Assembly: GCA_037176885.1 (NCBI GenBank)
Contig: JAWWNJ010000012.1
Span: 248,001 to 312,000 of the forward strand
Length of the DNA stretch: 64,000 nt
Source of the DNA: Favolaschia claudopus
Taxonomy: Eukaryota; Basidiomycota; Agaricomycetes; Agaricales; Mycenaceae
Direction of reading: 5' to 3'
How positions within the stretch are numbered: position 1 is the stretch's first letter; every line of letters begins with the position of its first letter. A program made the position numbers and the translations under genes. Positions 22,560 to 33,324 of this stretch are shown piece by piece. The notes under the pieces are model-generated. The model searched no databases. It had not been told where the DNA came from and was given only the letters and a program-made list of their open reading frames with translations.

Positions 22560-25250
22560 ATTGATATGAACGGAGGCGAGGTACGCCATTCACTGACTCT
22601 ACCTCACGATGCACATACTGACGGTTGAAATGTCATGTGTTTCTAGCTCGCCGTGCACTCCAGCTGCTAGTGTATAGGACGCGGAAAATCTCGACGGGTT
22701 TTTTTTGCCTCACCGGCCGTCGATACGTCGATGCTTGGACATCATGCCCTTCGCCCACTCAAGACCGACAACACCGTTTTCTGCTCACTCTAACTATCCA
22801 GACAGTATTGGTGCGTCCTCCTTTCTTGAATCCGGAGAGCTGTATACCGACGCCCGCTCCTTTTCCTGCCTATCGTAGAGGAATCCCTATCCCCGAAAGA
22901 GACTCTCGGTTTTCATTAAGACTGGGGACGATCCCTTCGCATACGCTTACCAGTGTGTATGCTGTTTAAAGTTCTTTTTCGTATCTCCACTGACATGTTT
23001 GTACAGCTCGAGCCCTTGATTACTCCATCTCAAGGCGAAACTCGGCTTTGATTCAGCTGCGAGACGACGGCGTGGTTTGCACACCCTTCCTTTCCTCCTC
23101 CCCCATGATGTGCAAGTCGACTCCCCATTGGACGGGATTCGCTTTATCAACGGACAGATACATCTTATCTTTTTCGTATCGGTGCGTCTCGTGCTTACTC
23201 CTCGCCCCTTTGTGGTTCTCCCTTATCTCACTCACGTTGACATCGCATAGTCTCGGCACATGCGTACCGCCTATACACCTTCGCTCCTCAGTCTCCGACC
23301 TTCAGCCCTCCGGTGCTGAATCGCACAACCTTGGATGATCTTAACGTCAATATCCAAGATTCCAGCTTTTCGGCATCCGAGCGTCCAATGTACAAGTGTA
23401 TTAGTCTATGTCGACGGTACATAGTATTCTCCCCCGCCCCACTCCTGCACGTACTCGCTCCCCCGCCCTTACTCTTCCTCCTTGCGATCTCCTCCTTTTA
23501 CGAAGGATTCTTACTTACCGCTACTACCCCCACTCCTCACACCATCCCCCTTCTTGCCTGATCATCGTATCCTTTGCTGCATACCTACTCTAGATACCTC
23601 CATGGACATCCTCACTGTGATCTCTTTGACTGTTCCGTACTTCTACGTAGCTTTATCTTTCGGTACATCCTGTCTGCCCCACGGACACATACATACCTAC
23701 ATTCCGTTACCTTGTCGCCTTTCTCCCCCCTTCCCCGGATCCACCGTCGCCGCCCTCTCGACCCCTTCTCCGGCCTGCCTCCCCGTCGTCTTCTGCCTAC
23801 CCGCTCGCCGTGGCCGTCGTCAGCCACACGACGTCGGACGTCGGATATACTGCAACGAGAAGACTGCCAGCGGGCGGTGGCTCCTCAAGCATCCACCGCG
23901 TCCGTCCAGCTCTTGACACTCTACGTACTCCTTATCTCCTTGCTCCTTGCTATTCCTGTTACCACGTTCCCCATATTCCCCATACCTTACCTGTCCGTCG
24001 TCTCATTTTTTATCTTCATCTATTGCACGCTACGATATCGCTCCCGCTCCCCTCCCTCGCTCGCATCTCACCTCGCCCGCATCACCTCGATGCATTCATC
24101 CTCGATGTCCTCTTCCCCCGCATTATCTTTCAGCACCCTCCTCCCTGCCCTCATGGACGCATATCTACACCTCGTTACCTTATCGGCTTCCTTAAGCTCG
24201 AGCCACTACGACCCCGTCTCCCCATCGTGGTCCGCCCACCCGCTCCCTGTCACCGACATCCACTTTCTATATCTCTACCTCACGTCTCTTCTCTCTGTGA
24301 CCGCTATCTTCATCTCTCCTCCCACAGCCTTCTCTTTGCCTTCTCCAGCACCATTCTCTCGAGGCTACGCGCCCGATCGCTGATGATAACGAAGGCCGAC
24401 GATGTACCGGCGCCGTACCCGTGCTCGACAGTTGCTGTCGATGCTGTCGATGCGGATACTGGTGTTGGTGTGGATGCGGGAGGCGGGATTGGCGTAGGTA
24501 GAGCTCGCTCTCCAGCGTGTATGGCATCAGCCTATCAGTTTCAGTGGTGCTTTGCGCACCCTGCAGGCCTTCTGTAGAAGGCGTGGGACCGAGTCGATAG
24601 AGGTAAGGTCGTCTGGGTGTCAGGATGGCGGTGGGGTGGGTGCGGGATCTGTGGGCCATGGCGCCACTGGCTTCTTCTATGCTGATTGAGACGATACTGC
24701 TGGACGAGGCGACGGCGAAGATGCTGCAGGTGCCCCTGCTGCCGTCGATGCTTATTCGATCACGATGCGCCAGGAGGACGCAAGGCGGAAGCGAGACTCG
24801 GCTCCATGGTGATGGCGCTATAGGTGAAAGAGCTCTCGACCGCACGAGTCAATGATTCTCAGGGACCCCGGGAGCATATGTGCGTCGGTGGAAGCGGGTG
24901 TTTTCGTGCGTGGTGCAGGTCGAGTCGTGGTGCTTTTGGGGCGTCGGTGTCAGGGCTTCCAAAGATGGCATGCCAAAGATGGTGCTACCGCGCGTCGTCT
25001 GCGTAGGTGCCTCTCGATGAGACGCATGACGGTGCTGGTGCTGACGTGGGCCTCGACATCGTTCATGCTGAAGCGGTTGTCGATGGTTAGTCGTAACGAT
25101 GCGGGGGAGGGAAATGACGAGGAAGAGCTTGAAGGGAGGAATTTTAAAGTTGACGGTGCCGACGACCTGTCGGGGACGAGACAACTCGGCCATGAGTCCA
25201 GAGCGGTGGACGAGGGCGAATTTGAGGGTATCGGGATGTCTGTGGGCGAG
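22560..25250 (+). other. Upstream module, copy 1 (diverged, possibly a decayed gene)
   Basis: This stretch is homologous to 60420-62560 (inverted) and more weakly to 46250-48400. Shared translated pieces include a VDAVD.DTGVGV...GGG.GVG run (near 24430-24510), a .WCF.H segment and a GWRWGG-like block before 24660. Hydrophobic frames around 23450-24380 look like membrane segments, but no exon set joins them in one frame. A conserved minus-strand piece (TIFG.PS.E.LTP, near 24960) also exists. I treat it as a duplicated, decaying module immediately 5' of F-box gene D rather than a called gene. Confidence 0.45.
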
Positions 25251-25257
25251 GAATGGC

Positions 25258-25300
25258 CCGAATTTCCTTATTTAGCGCCTAATGGGCTATTTGTCTCAGT
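25258..25300 (+). promoter_or_regulatory. Conserved F-box upstream motif (gene D)
   Basis: GAATTTCCTTATTTAGCGCC followed by TTTGTCTCAG lies about 200 bp before the ATG. It is almost identical at F-box I, and related AAATT.CCTT...GTTTG arrangements precede H, G and an orphan site at 46207. Confidence 0.55.
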
Positions 25301-25458
25301 TTATTCTCATCTTGCCCTCTACTTTCATCATCCGAATCTTTTGCTCTGCCACCTAGCTCTGTTTCGTTTGACTGCCTTTTACGTGCGCCACTCGAGCCCC
25401 ACAGATTCAATCCCGAATATCCCTCGTTGCATTGCCAACTGGATTTCGACTGTCAGCC

Positions 25459-27147
25459 ATGAGCTCACCGCAGGTGAAGATGGCGCGGCGGACTGGCTCT
25501 GGATTCACCTCGCCCTTCCTTCCTACGCCCGCCCAAATCGCGAGTATACACCGTATCACCCGCTCTGGCACTTTGCCACCCAATCCGTCATCTCTACAAG
25601 CCACCGTTTCGCTGGCCAAAACAGAACTGCGGCGATACGATTCGGAAATCGACAAACTTCAGAAGGAGTTGGACCGCCTGGTCTCCGAGCGTGAGACGCT
25701 CTTCTCATATGCCGCCAGCTGTCGAAGCGTCTTGTCTGCGCGCCAACGGCTCCCCACCGAAGTGCTGGTCTGTATTTTCGAGTTGTGCTTTCCGCACGAC
25801 GCATATCAGCTTGGATACCAAACAAGTTCGAAAATCGAAGTCCGCCGCATCTCCCAGTATCATCTGCTTAAGTTGGCAGAGGTGAGTTATCACCAGACTC
25901 GATCGCATTTTTTTCTGCGCTGATTCGCACACACTTGAAAGGTATCGTTCCGGTGGCACCAAATCGCGATGGGGACCCCGCAACTATGGTCATTCATCAC
26001 CGTGAACACGTCCATTTGGGACATGTCTCGGCAGCGGCGGCAGCCCCAAACATTGCTCAAGGGGCTCGAATCATCGCTATTGAGAAGTCAAAACCACCCC
26101 CTTCATTTGCAAGTGGATCTTACATGGCAGAATTACGGCGACCTTGTCTTCCAATTACTCATTAAATACGCGCACAAATGGAAGGATGTTCGAATTCGGT
26201 CGGATGCAGCCCCGTCTACTCGCAGTGCTAAAACTCTTGGCAGACTCGAGAGACTGGAGACACTCGAACTCGAGCTTGGCCGGAAGGCCCTGGATCTGGA
26301 GAACCTCGAAGCACCTCGTTTGAGGCATTTCACATTCCGCGGAAAATTCGACAGTCTGCCCGCGTCGCTTCCCTGGAACCAACTTCAAACATGCACATAT
26401 GGCAACCATGCGGACCCGGACACTCCCATTTTTTCCCCGCTTTCCGTGGTCCGGACAGCCAACGACTCCGCCGCATTCACATTCCGGCTTACCATCTATG
26501 ACCAATCTGTGCACGAGACGATGATCTCGTCCAACGTACGACACCTCGCGTTCGAAATAACCGATCCCCAGCGAAGCATTGGGAGCTTGTTTGACGCGCT
26601 CACTCTCCCTTGTCTCCAGATCCTCGAATACCGATCCCCTGGTTGGGGCAGGAGTCCCATGTGGCCTTATGCCAGTTTCATGGCCCTCGCGCATCGTTCC
26701 GCGTTTGCCACGCATCTTATCCGCCTCTCCATCCACGCGACAATTACGGAGGAGGAACTTTTGGAGTGGCTCGCAGAGCTTCCTTGCCTGGAAGAATTGT
26801 CCATCTTCGACACCTTCGTCTCAGAGCGCTCGTACTCCAACCACACTGTCGTCACGGACCAACTTCTCCAGGGACTCTTATGTGTTCCTGGCGAAGCCCC
26901 GCTTGTCCCCAAGCTACGGATGTTAGACGTTGCTACGGTAATGGATTTTACGGACTCTGTGTACGTCGACGTCGTGGTGTCGAGGATAGGGAAGATTTGT
27001 GATGTCGATCGAAGCGGAGTTTTCGATGCATGCATCCAGCGGTATCCGGAACAGCGCAAGCTATCGAACAAAACATGGCAGAGATTGAAGTCATTAGTTG
27101 AAGGTGGCTCATTACTGTTCAACATCATGGAGGTCGAGTTAGAGTAG
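25459..27147 (+). CDS. F-box protein D, intact, 542 aa
   Basis: Exon 1 is 25459-25881 and exon 2 is 25942-27147, with a 60-nt phase-0 intron. ARRTGSGFTSPFLPTPAQI opens the protein, then a coiled coil (LRRYDSEIDKLQKELDRL) and an F-box (LSARQRLPTEVLVCIFELC). Exon 2 starts VSFRWHQIAMGTPQLW and runs through leucine-rich repeats (CLEELSIFDTF; LLQGLL) to FNIMEVELE. The start at MSSPQVK is preferred over an upstream in-frame ATG at 25432 because paralogue I begins MSTPKMKTARRTGSG. It is the closest relative of I (58419-60212); both share upstream DNA. The proposed role is SCF substrate receptor. Confidence 0.9.
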
Positions 27148-27790
27148 AAGGTTGTGTCACTAGCTCCAATATTACATATATACTGATCGTTCAAATGTAT
27201 CCTGTATTCTAGAAGATTTATTAGGCAAAACGATTTCCCAACTTATTGTCAAATCTGAGGTTCCGCCTGAGTCCTGACGCGCATTGACAGCAAAGTAGGA
27301 CGATATTGTACGTTGAATCGAAGTACTATTAGTGAGGATTCAGAGGGCTTGAAGATGGCAGCAATTTATGGAAAACAAAAACCAGAAAGTCTCATCTTCA
27401 ACTATGGGTACTTACTTACTTACACCTCGAAGTAGTCTCTCATAGCCAGATTTCAAGGTACTAGATTTTCCGGCGTTTCAACACTACATAGCGCGCGTTG
27501 AACCATTCAAATGAATATTCGGATGAATCCGATAGAACCTAATCAACACGTTGATTACACCGCCAAACAGGAGCGAACTTGGCAAAACGGAGTGGTTTGA
27601 CCTAATTACGTACGTACCCGCACAAATTTGAAAGAGGAAAATTGTCCTGATAGTATACGCAACGGACAGTCGAACCGCGCTCGCTGAAACGTCCTCGTTT
27701 GGAAGTACCGATCCAGAGTATGCCGCCTATGCGCTGAAGCGATCATTCAGTATGAACTTGACGGATTTCGAGCGAAGAGCAGACTAAAAT

Positions 27791-27795
27791 AAAAA
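27791..27795 (-). terminator. Pol III-type T5 terminator
   Basis: TTTTTATTTT on the minus strand lies about 25 nt past the unit at 27820-27907. Confidence 0.45.
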
Positions 27796-27819
27796 CGTAG
27801 CTTTGCTCTACAAAGGAAA

Positions 27820-27907
27820 GCGCCGAAGGGAATCGAATCCCTGTCCACGGAGGACTTCTCTTGCGAGACATCAAAGATTTGGACCAGGTTTTGAAACTCG
27901 ACGGCGC
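27820..27907 (-). ncRNA. tRNA-like pol III unit (88 nt) downstream of F-box D
   Basis: GCGCCG/CGGCGC ends pair over 6 bp; the B box GATTCGATTCC deviates from consensus at one position. The unit runs opposite to F-box D, whose stop lies 670 bp away. Confidence 0.55.
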
Positions 27908-28232
27908 GTTGACATGAATGCATTCGGCGGCGAGTCCAATTCGGTCGAGTTGGACTCGAGGTTCTGGCAAGTCGATACAAGGTAGGCCGCTAGTTTGAAA
28001 ATTTCAAGGACACCACATTACGTCGAGAGCCGCGGAGGACAAGTGCTACTTATATGCATTAAGTATGCCGCAGAGAACTCCACTCTCAGTAATCGGAATA
28101 GAGACAAAAAGCCGCTGGGTTTGGGTCAAGTCCACAGCACCGCACCGCAGAATGTAGAGTTTTGAGACTAGGGGCAGTGCGAAGTGAAGCGCCGCGGTAC
28201 AAAAGCCGCAGAGATCGAAGAGCACAGAGAAG

Positions 28233-28270
28233 ATGGAAGTTGAAAGCAAGGAGAACCGGTCACCCGGCAA
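28233..28270 (-). repeat. Dispersed core repeat, copy 2
   Basis: TTGCCGGGTGACCGG with TTCTCCTTGCTTTCAACTT on the minus strand, about 215 bp before the F-box E start. Confidence 0.65.
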
Positions 28271-28484
28271 TCACTATTGCCGGAGGTGATGGATTCCCAC
28301 ACCAACCTTGGTTTCCCACCCGCAACAACGTCCTCCTCCTCGTCGTTCTGCTCTCCGCGTAACTCAACGCTATCAACACGGTATGAAGCTCAGCGTAACG
28401 TAGTGCTAATACTCACCCCTGGTGTAGCTCGTATGAGGCGTCCCCCCCTTGACTTTGGCCTTTTGAAGTCTCCGTAGTCAGTCA

Positions 28485-30185
28485 ATGTCTTCAAACTCCT
28501 TCCGAATCCCTGTCTATAATGACTTTACCTCGCCTTTTCTTCCAACCCCCACCGAAATGGCAAATATTCGCGTTATGTCGCGGCGTGGAATCTTACCGCC
28601 CGATACGTCTGTCTTGAACAGAATCATCACTGCGGCACCTTTTGAGCTCGCTCGCTACGATCTCCCCATCCAGACGCTCCAACGGGAATTGGATCGATTG
28701 ATTGACGAGCGTACCATCCTCGCAAGCTATTCCAGTGACTGTCGTAGCCTCTTAGCTCCCGTTCGAAGACTCTCCGATGAGCTGCTGGTGGAGATATTTG
28801 ACTTGTGTCGTCCGTGGGGACTTTTCGAGATCACGGAGAATATCACCCCGGCGCAAGAGGCTGCTCGTGTCTCCCAACGTCATCTCCTTCAGTTAGCCGA
28901 GGTGAGCCGTGTCGCACTAGTATCCTGCGTAGAGCGAATTGTAACGTGCTACTCTAAGGTGTGCTGTAATTGGCATCGTGTTATTATGGGAACTCCAAGG
29001 CTATGGTCAGTGATAACCTTCGACACCTGCGTGTGGGATCAATGCCTTGCCCCGTACTACAAAATCATCGGCTCACTCCAGTATTCTCTGAGTCGGGGAC
29101 GAGACCACCATTTGACGTTGCGCCTGGCAATATCAAAAGACTTTCATAACAAGCCCCTGATTCGCAATGTCGTCCAACTTTTATGCAGTCACGCGCACAG
29201 ATGGCGCAACGCTTATATCTGGTCGGACGACGGTCCCCCGCAAGATCTGTCCCTGGCATCTGGAAAGCTCGGTCAGCTGAGGATTCTCCATCTCAACGTC
29301 GAATGGGAAAGCATAGACGTTTTCCTAGACGCACCGAATCTCCGGGAACTCCGATTCAAAGGCGAGGTGGGCAACCTTCCCCGCTTACCGTGGTCACAGA
29401 TACAAATATGCAAATATATGGGTAACAACACCAACCGTGCGCAGTTACCCCTCTCCTCTCTCCTTCTGGCCTCCAACGCTCTGGAATTCACGCTGTGTCT
29501 CGACCTACGTGAACACGTGTTGCCCGTGGCCGGAGATTCGACTGCTTCCTCTCACATGGAAACGCTCACACTGCACCTGGCAGCGGATGATCCAGACACT
29601 ACTGGTCGCTTCTTCGATGCCTTGACTCTTCCATCCCTCAAATCCTTTGATATCGAGCCCTTGGACGACACCGACCCTCTCCCAATCTTCCCCTTACAAA
29701 ATTTCTTGGCACTCGCCAACCGCTCCCACTTTTCCACTCATCTATTGCGTCTTAAACTCCACGCCATAGTCACGGATACAGATCTATTACTTTGTCTGGG
29801 ATCTCTGCCCAGATTAGAGAATCTAGTCATTGTTGAAGCTCGTTTATCCGATGACGAGATGGATGGTATGGCCGTTATCACAGACACCCTTCTCCGGGCA
29901 CTGCTGGTTGTCGATGGAATTGCACCCCTCATCCCCCGCCTCAACTACTTTGATGTCACCTCCCGTCTCGAATTCTCCGACTCCCTGTTTGCGGAGGTTG
30001 TCAAATCCCGGATTGCACACCTCAAACGTCTAGATGGCTCGATGATCTTTGATATTTGTCTTTGGTGGGAGCATGGAGAACCGTTTCGCGAGCTGTCGAG
30101 GGAATTTATAGACTATCTCACTGATTTGGCGGCTCGGGACGAGCTGCTGTTTTCTATAGCGAAAGTACATACTTGTGTTGAGTAG
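28485..30185 (+). CDS. F-box protein E, intact, 547 or 566 aa
   Basis: Exon 1 28485-28901 and exon 2 28959-30185, with an intron at the family-conserved position (GTGAGC...CTAAG, 57 nt). That intron is a multiple of three and has no stop, so retention would simply insert 19 residues (566 aa). Features are FTSPFLPTPTEMANI, a coiled coil (ARYDLPIQTLQRELDRL), an F-box (LAPVRRLSDELLVEIFDLC), CCNWHRVIMGTPRLW, and leucine-rich repeats ending FSIAKVHTCVE. Splicing is favoured because all paralogues splice here. It sits only 215 bp after a core repeat, without the longer upstream module. The proposed role is SCF substrate receptor. Confidence 0.9.
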   Translation: MSSNSFRIPVYNDFTSPFLPTPTEMANIRVMSRRGILPPDTSVLNRIITAAPFELARYDLPIQTLQRELDRLIDERTILASYSSDCRSLLAPVRRLSDELLVEIFDLCRPWGLFEITENITPAQEAARVSQRHLLQLAEVSRVALVSCVERIVTCYSKVCCNWHRVIMGTPRLWSVITFDTCVWDQCLAPYYKIIGSLQYSLSRGRDHHLTLRLAISKDFHNKPLIRNVVQLLCSHAHRWRNAYIWSDDGPPQDLSLASGKLGQLRILHLNVEWESIDVFLDAPNLRELRFKGEVGNLPRLPWSQIQICKYMGNNTNRAQLPLSSLLLASNALEFTLCLDLREHVLPVAGDSTASSHMETLTLHLAADDPDTTGRFFDALTLPSLKSFDIEPLDDTDPLPIFPLQNFLALANRSHFSTHLLRLKLHAIVTDTDLLLCLGSLPRLENLVIVEARLSDDEMDGMAVITDTLLRALLVVDGIAPLIPRLNYFDVTSRLEFSDSLFAEVVKSRIAHLKRLDGSMIFDICLWWEHGEPFRELSREFIDYLTDLAARDELLFSIAKVHTCVE

Positions 30186-30775
30186 TCGGCTGTTTCTATG
30201 TACTAGTTGGCAGGCATGCCCTAAGGCTAGTCTAAGGGTGTTAACAAGTGAATGAGGAATATATAATAGACAGTGCACGTTGGGATCGGTTCCCGAACAT
30301 TCGGCTTGGTTGCTCCTTGAATACAAACAAAGACGAATATTTCATCATCACAATACATTGTGATATACAGACACAGTCACCGCTATACCGCCTATTGCGA
30401 GCGCGTTGAACGAATTGTATAACTGAATCCTTGACACGCACCGTGCATCCTCCGGGGCCTAACCCGATAAATTCTTCACTCGATTAATCACACCGCCGTA
30501 TGGTCAACTCGAAGAGACAGTGGAATTCGCAGGGAGGCTACCTGATTGGGGATTCTGTGTTCGCTCTCGTTGAATAGTGTTGTTCAAAAACGAACAGCTT
30601 GAGTCAAGAGTACTCGACTCGTAGTGAGATGCTTGAGATCCAACTCGAAATTGCTCATTCAAAGAAACCCGAGCAGCCGCTATACATTTAGAATCAAAAA
30701 TCTGGAGGACCAAGGGCAAAGGAAAGGAGGCCGCCGTAAAGGCGACCAATAACGGTGAGAATTTAAAGAAGAAAG
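30186..30775. other. 3' flank of F-box E
   Basis: No gene is seen. It leads into a tRNA-like unit in the opposite orientation. Confidence 0.4.
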
Positions 30776-30781
30776 AAAAAA
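30776..30781 (-). terminator. Pol III-type T6 terminator
   Basis: TTTTTTCTTTC on the minus strand begins 25 nt past the unit at 30807-30886. Confidence 0.5.
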
Positions 30782-30806
30782 GCACAGGCCAACCTCTAGA
30801 TCTCAA

Positions 30807-30886
30807 GCGCATGCCGAGGATTCGAACCTCGTGTATCGAGTCCGTCCTACATGTAGGAGGAGGGGTGAGCGTCTTCCGATATGCGC
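30807..30886 (-). ncRNA. tRNA-like pol III unit (80 nt) downstream of F-box E
   Basis: GCGCAT/ATGCGC ends, a perfect CGAGG/CCTCG T-stem and an exact B box GGTTCGAATCC are visible. No A box and no convincing anticodon arm are seen. Confidence 0.55.
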
Positions 30887-31084
30887 TGATGTATAGTGAA
30901 ATGAAAGTGAATGGACTGTCAGAAGGTCGAGGGAATTCGGTCGCGTTCTAATAGGGAACACCTTCAGTGGTTGGTTGGGTCAGATAGAACCCTTTAATGT
31001 GTCAAGTATTGTCGTGGACCCAGGATATTGAGGTCAACGAATCACCTCGAAGTTTGGTCAGGATATTAAATTGACCAGCACATG

Positions 31085-31850
31085 AGAGCGAAGTTAGGAA
31101 AACGGAGTGGTTTGACCGAAGAACGTACCCGCACAAAATAGAAACAGAGAGAAAAAAATTGTGCTTATACGGAACGGACCCATTGAAACAAACCTGTTGG
31201 GCGTGCCTACCGGTTTGAAGGATGCTGCCGATACTGCTGAAGCACTCTTTCAATCAATACGAGATGAATTTGACGCATTCCAAGCGAAGAGCGACAAAAT
31301 GAAGCTCTATACACCTGAAAACGCTGCAGGTAATCGAATTCATGTTCACGGAAGAGTTTTTCTGAGAGGGATCACATATTTGGAGCGGGTTTTAGGACTC
31401 AACGGAGTGTGAAATTGAATCGGCGCAAAGTTCGATTCCACCGAGTTGAAGTTGATATCCTTGGAAGTCGACACGGTAGGTGGCTGTTTTGAGAATTTGA
31501 ATGATACCAGATTATACTGGAGGCCGCAGAGAGTAGGTTTCCTGTTATTGAACAGATCAACTTGAACCAAACCTCACTGGCAGGCAGAACTTCAAAGAAG
31601 ATGACCGTCCGGGTTTTAAATTTCAAGTGCATAAAGCCGCTTGGTTTCGCTCGAGTCCATGGCGCCGTACAGTTTCGAGAATCTGCAGCAGTAACGAACG
31701 AGCCAAAGCACTGCCAAAGCTGTAGAGAGCACAGAGAACGATGGAAGTTGAAGGCAAGAAGAGAACCGGTCACCCGGCAATCGCTATTACCGGAGTTGAT
31801 GAATTCTCACGGCAGCCCATGTTTCCCACCGCCCCCGACGTCTTCCTCTC
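31085..31850. repeat. Segmental direct repeat, right copy
   Basis: This is a second copy of 27570-28345. Its tRNA-like unit (about 31290-31420) is degenerate and has lost a recognisable B box. Confidence 0.65.
31741..31780 (-). repeat. Dispersed core repeat, copy 3
   Basis: The sequence is nearly identical to 28233-28270. Confidence 0.65.
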
Positions 31851-33324
31851 TTCTCGACGGTCTCGGCGCCACCCGATGATATCAGCTGGGTATGAGGCTT
31901 ACACCAGCCGAGTGTCAATACGCTTACCCTATGTGGCTCTCAGCCGTCGAAGAAGTCTCCCGAGGCCGGCTGGAAGGACACCGTGACGACGAGCCATTCT
32001 GGTGAAGTCGTCGTTGAAGTATCGACGGTGGAGAGAGTAGATGCTAGACAAGCGGGCTTTTTTGGTGTGCAGCTTGATGAGATTTAAGTGCTGAGACTTT
32101 GTTTTTCGATCCGAGGTGCGTCTGTGGATTACTAGGTCTAAGTGCTTCGTGCTGAATCTTCGCAATGAAGGGGCATCTTCTCGCTTGGTATCTGCGCGCT
32201 GTTAGTGTGTAGCTCTGGTGCCAATTCCGTGCGTATACACGTCGATTTCGATCTTGGCTGCAGACTCAATGATCTGTTCTGTCTTCTGAAGCTGGCACAC
32301 CAACCTGGCCTCTCCCCAACGATATTGGGCTCCTCGTGCGTATGTCTTCTCATCCTCCGTTTTCTTCTTTTGAGTCTGCAGGCTTACCGGCTCTTTGCAC
32401 AGGGTAGCTCCTCTCTGTTCAAACTCGTGTCAAAGTTCATGCCCCTCGCTTCCGAGTGTCAAGTCGCCTTTCGAAGCGCCTCAATTCGCGCTCCCGACGT
32501 GAAGCTGTCGTGCTCGTATTCTGTGCGTCGGAATACCATCATCAAATCCGTTGCTTACTGATCCTTTCCCAGATGTCAGTGGGGGGCAAGCTTCTCCTCC
32601 GCGATATCTGACACGCTCTGTGCTGCTTTTGTGCCTGAATGGCGGTGGCCATTGGGTCCATCCACGAATTCATCGTCGAGGTATGCCCTTCGACTCCTCC
32701 CGCGAAGGCACGCTCAAACTGACTCCCCGTATGAAAGGTTCTCTAACCGCCCTCATCCCCTCGTATCGGCCTGATTTCGACGCTACTGACGCTTGCACAC
32801 AAGTCCGTTATTACTGTGCAGAGCGGAAGTATACACTTTCAGCACCGGTAGTCTATTCTCGCTGCTCTGGTCGTTTCAGAGACTGATTCCACCTGTCGGT
32901 CACTGCTCAGAACATTAAAATTTCTCCCGCCATTCTTCGCCGCTTCCGCTCGGCGCATTTATCAATGCCTTTATCAATTCACGACCCCCCCACCGCTCCA
33001 ATGCCCAGCTTCGCTGCCGCTTTCCCGCCTTTCCTCCGACATGCAGGTCAGATTCCAATGCGTTTCGTCTCGGCGATCCAGCGGACGATACGACGACCCC
33101 CTTCGCCTTGGCGCCGATGCCATCGCCTGCGTCCACCTCGTCTGGTTCTTGACCGATGTGCCCCGATGAGCGCGCAAGTCGTGCTGTTGCGGCGCATGCG
33201 CTTCGAGGAGCCCGACTTCGTTTACAACGGGGAGGCGTCAGCGGTGCTCTTGTACTCGACGCTCGCTTCCTCCTATGAGAGGTCAATTCCGTTCGTTCAG
33301 CCGAGTATTGCTGCTGCGGGCGTC
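31851..33324. other. Gene-poor interval between the core repeat and tandem repeats
   Basis: No supported gene is found. By position it corresponds to the upstream modules that precede F-box genes D and I, but I could not confirm sequence homology by eye. Confidence 0.35.

Larger units (their letters stand above)
27570..28345. repeat. Segmental direct repeat, left copy
   Basis: It resembles 31085-31850 in the same order: AACGGAGTGGTTTGACC, the tRNA-like unit, then the core repeat and a GATGGATTCCCAC-type segment. It separates F-box D from F-box E. Confidence 0.7.

Noticed and set aside
23574..24383. 269-codon ORF as a membrane protein gene
   Set aside because: Hydrophobic frames exist in all three module copies but are shifted relative to each other; CT-rich DNA gives Ser/Pro/Leu frames by chance.
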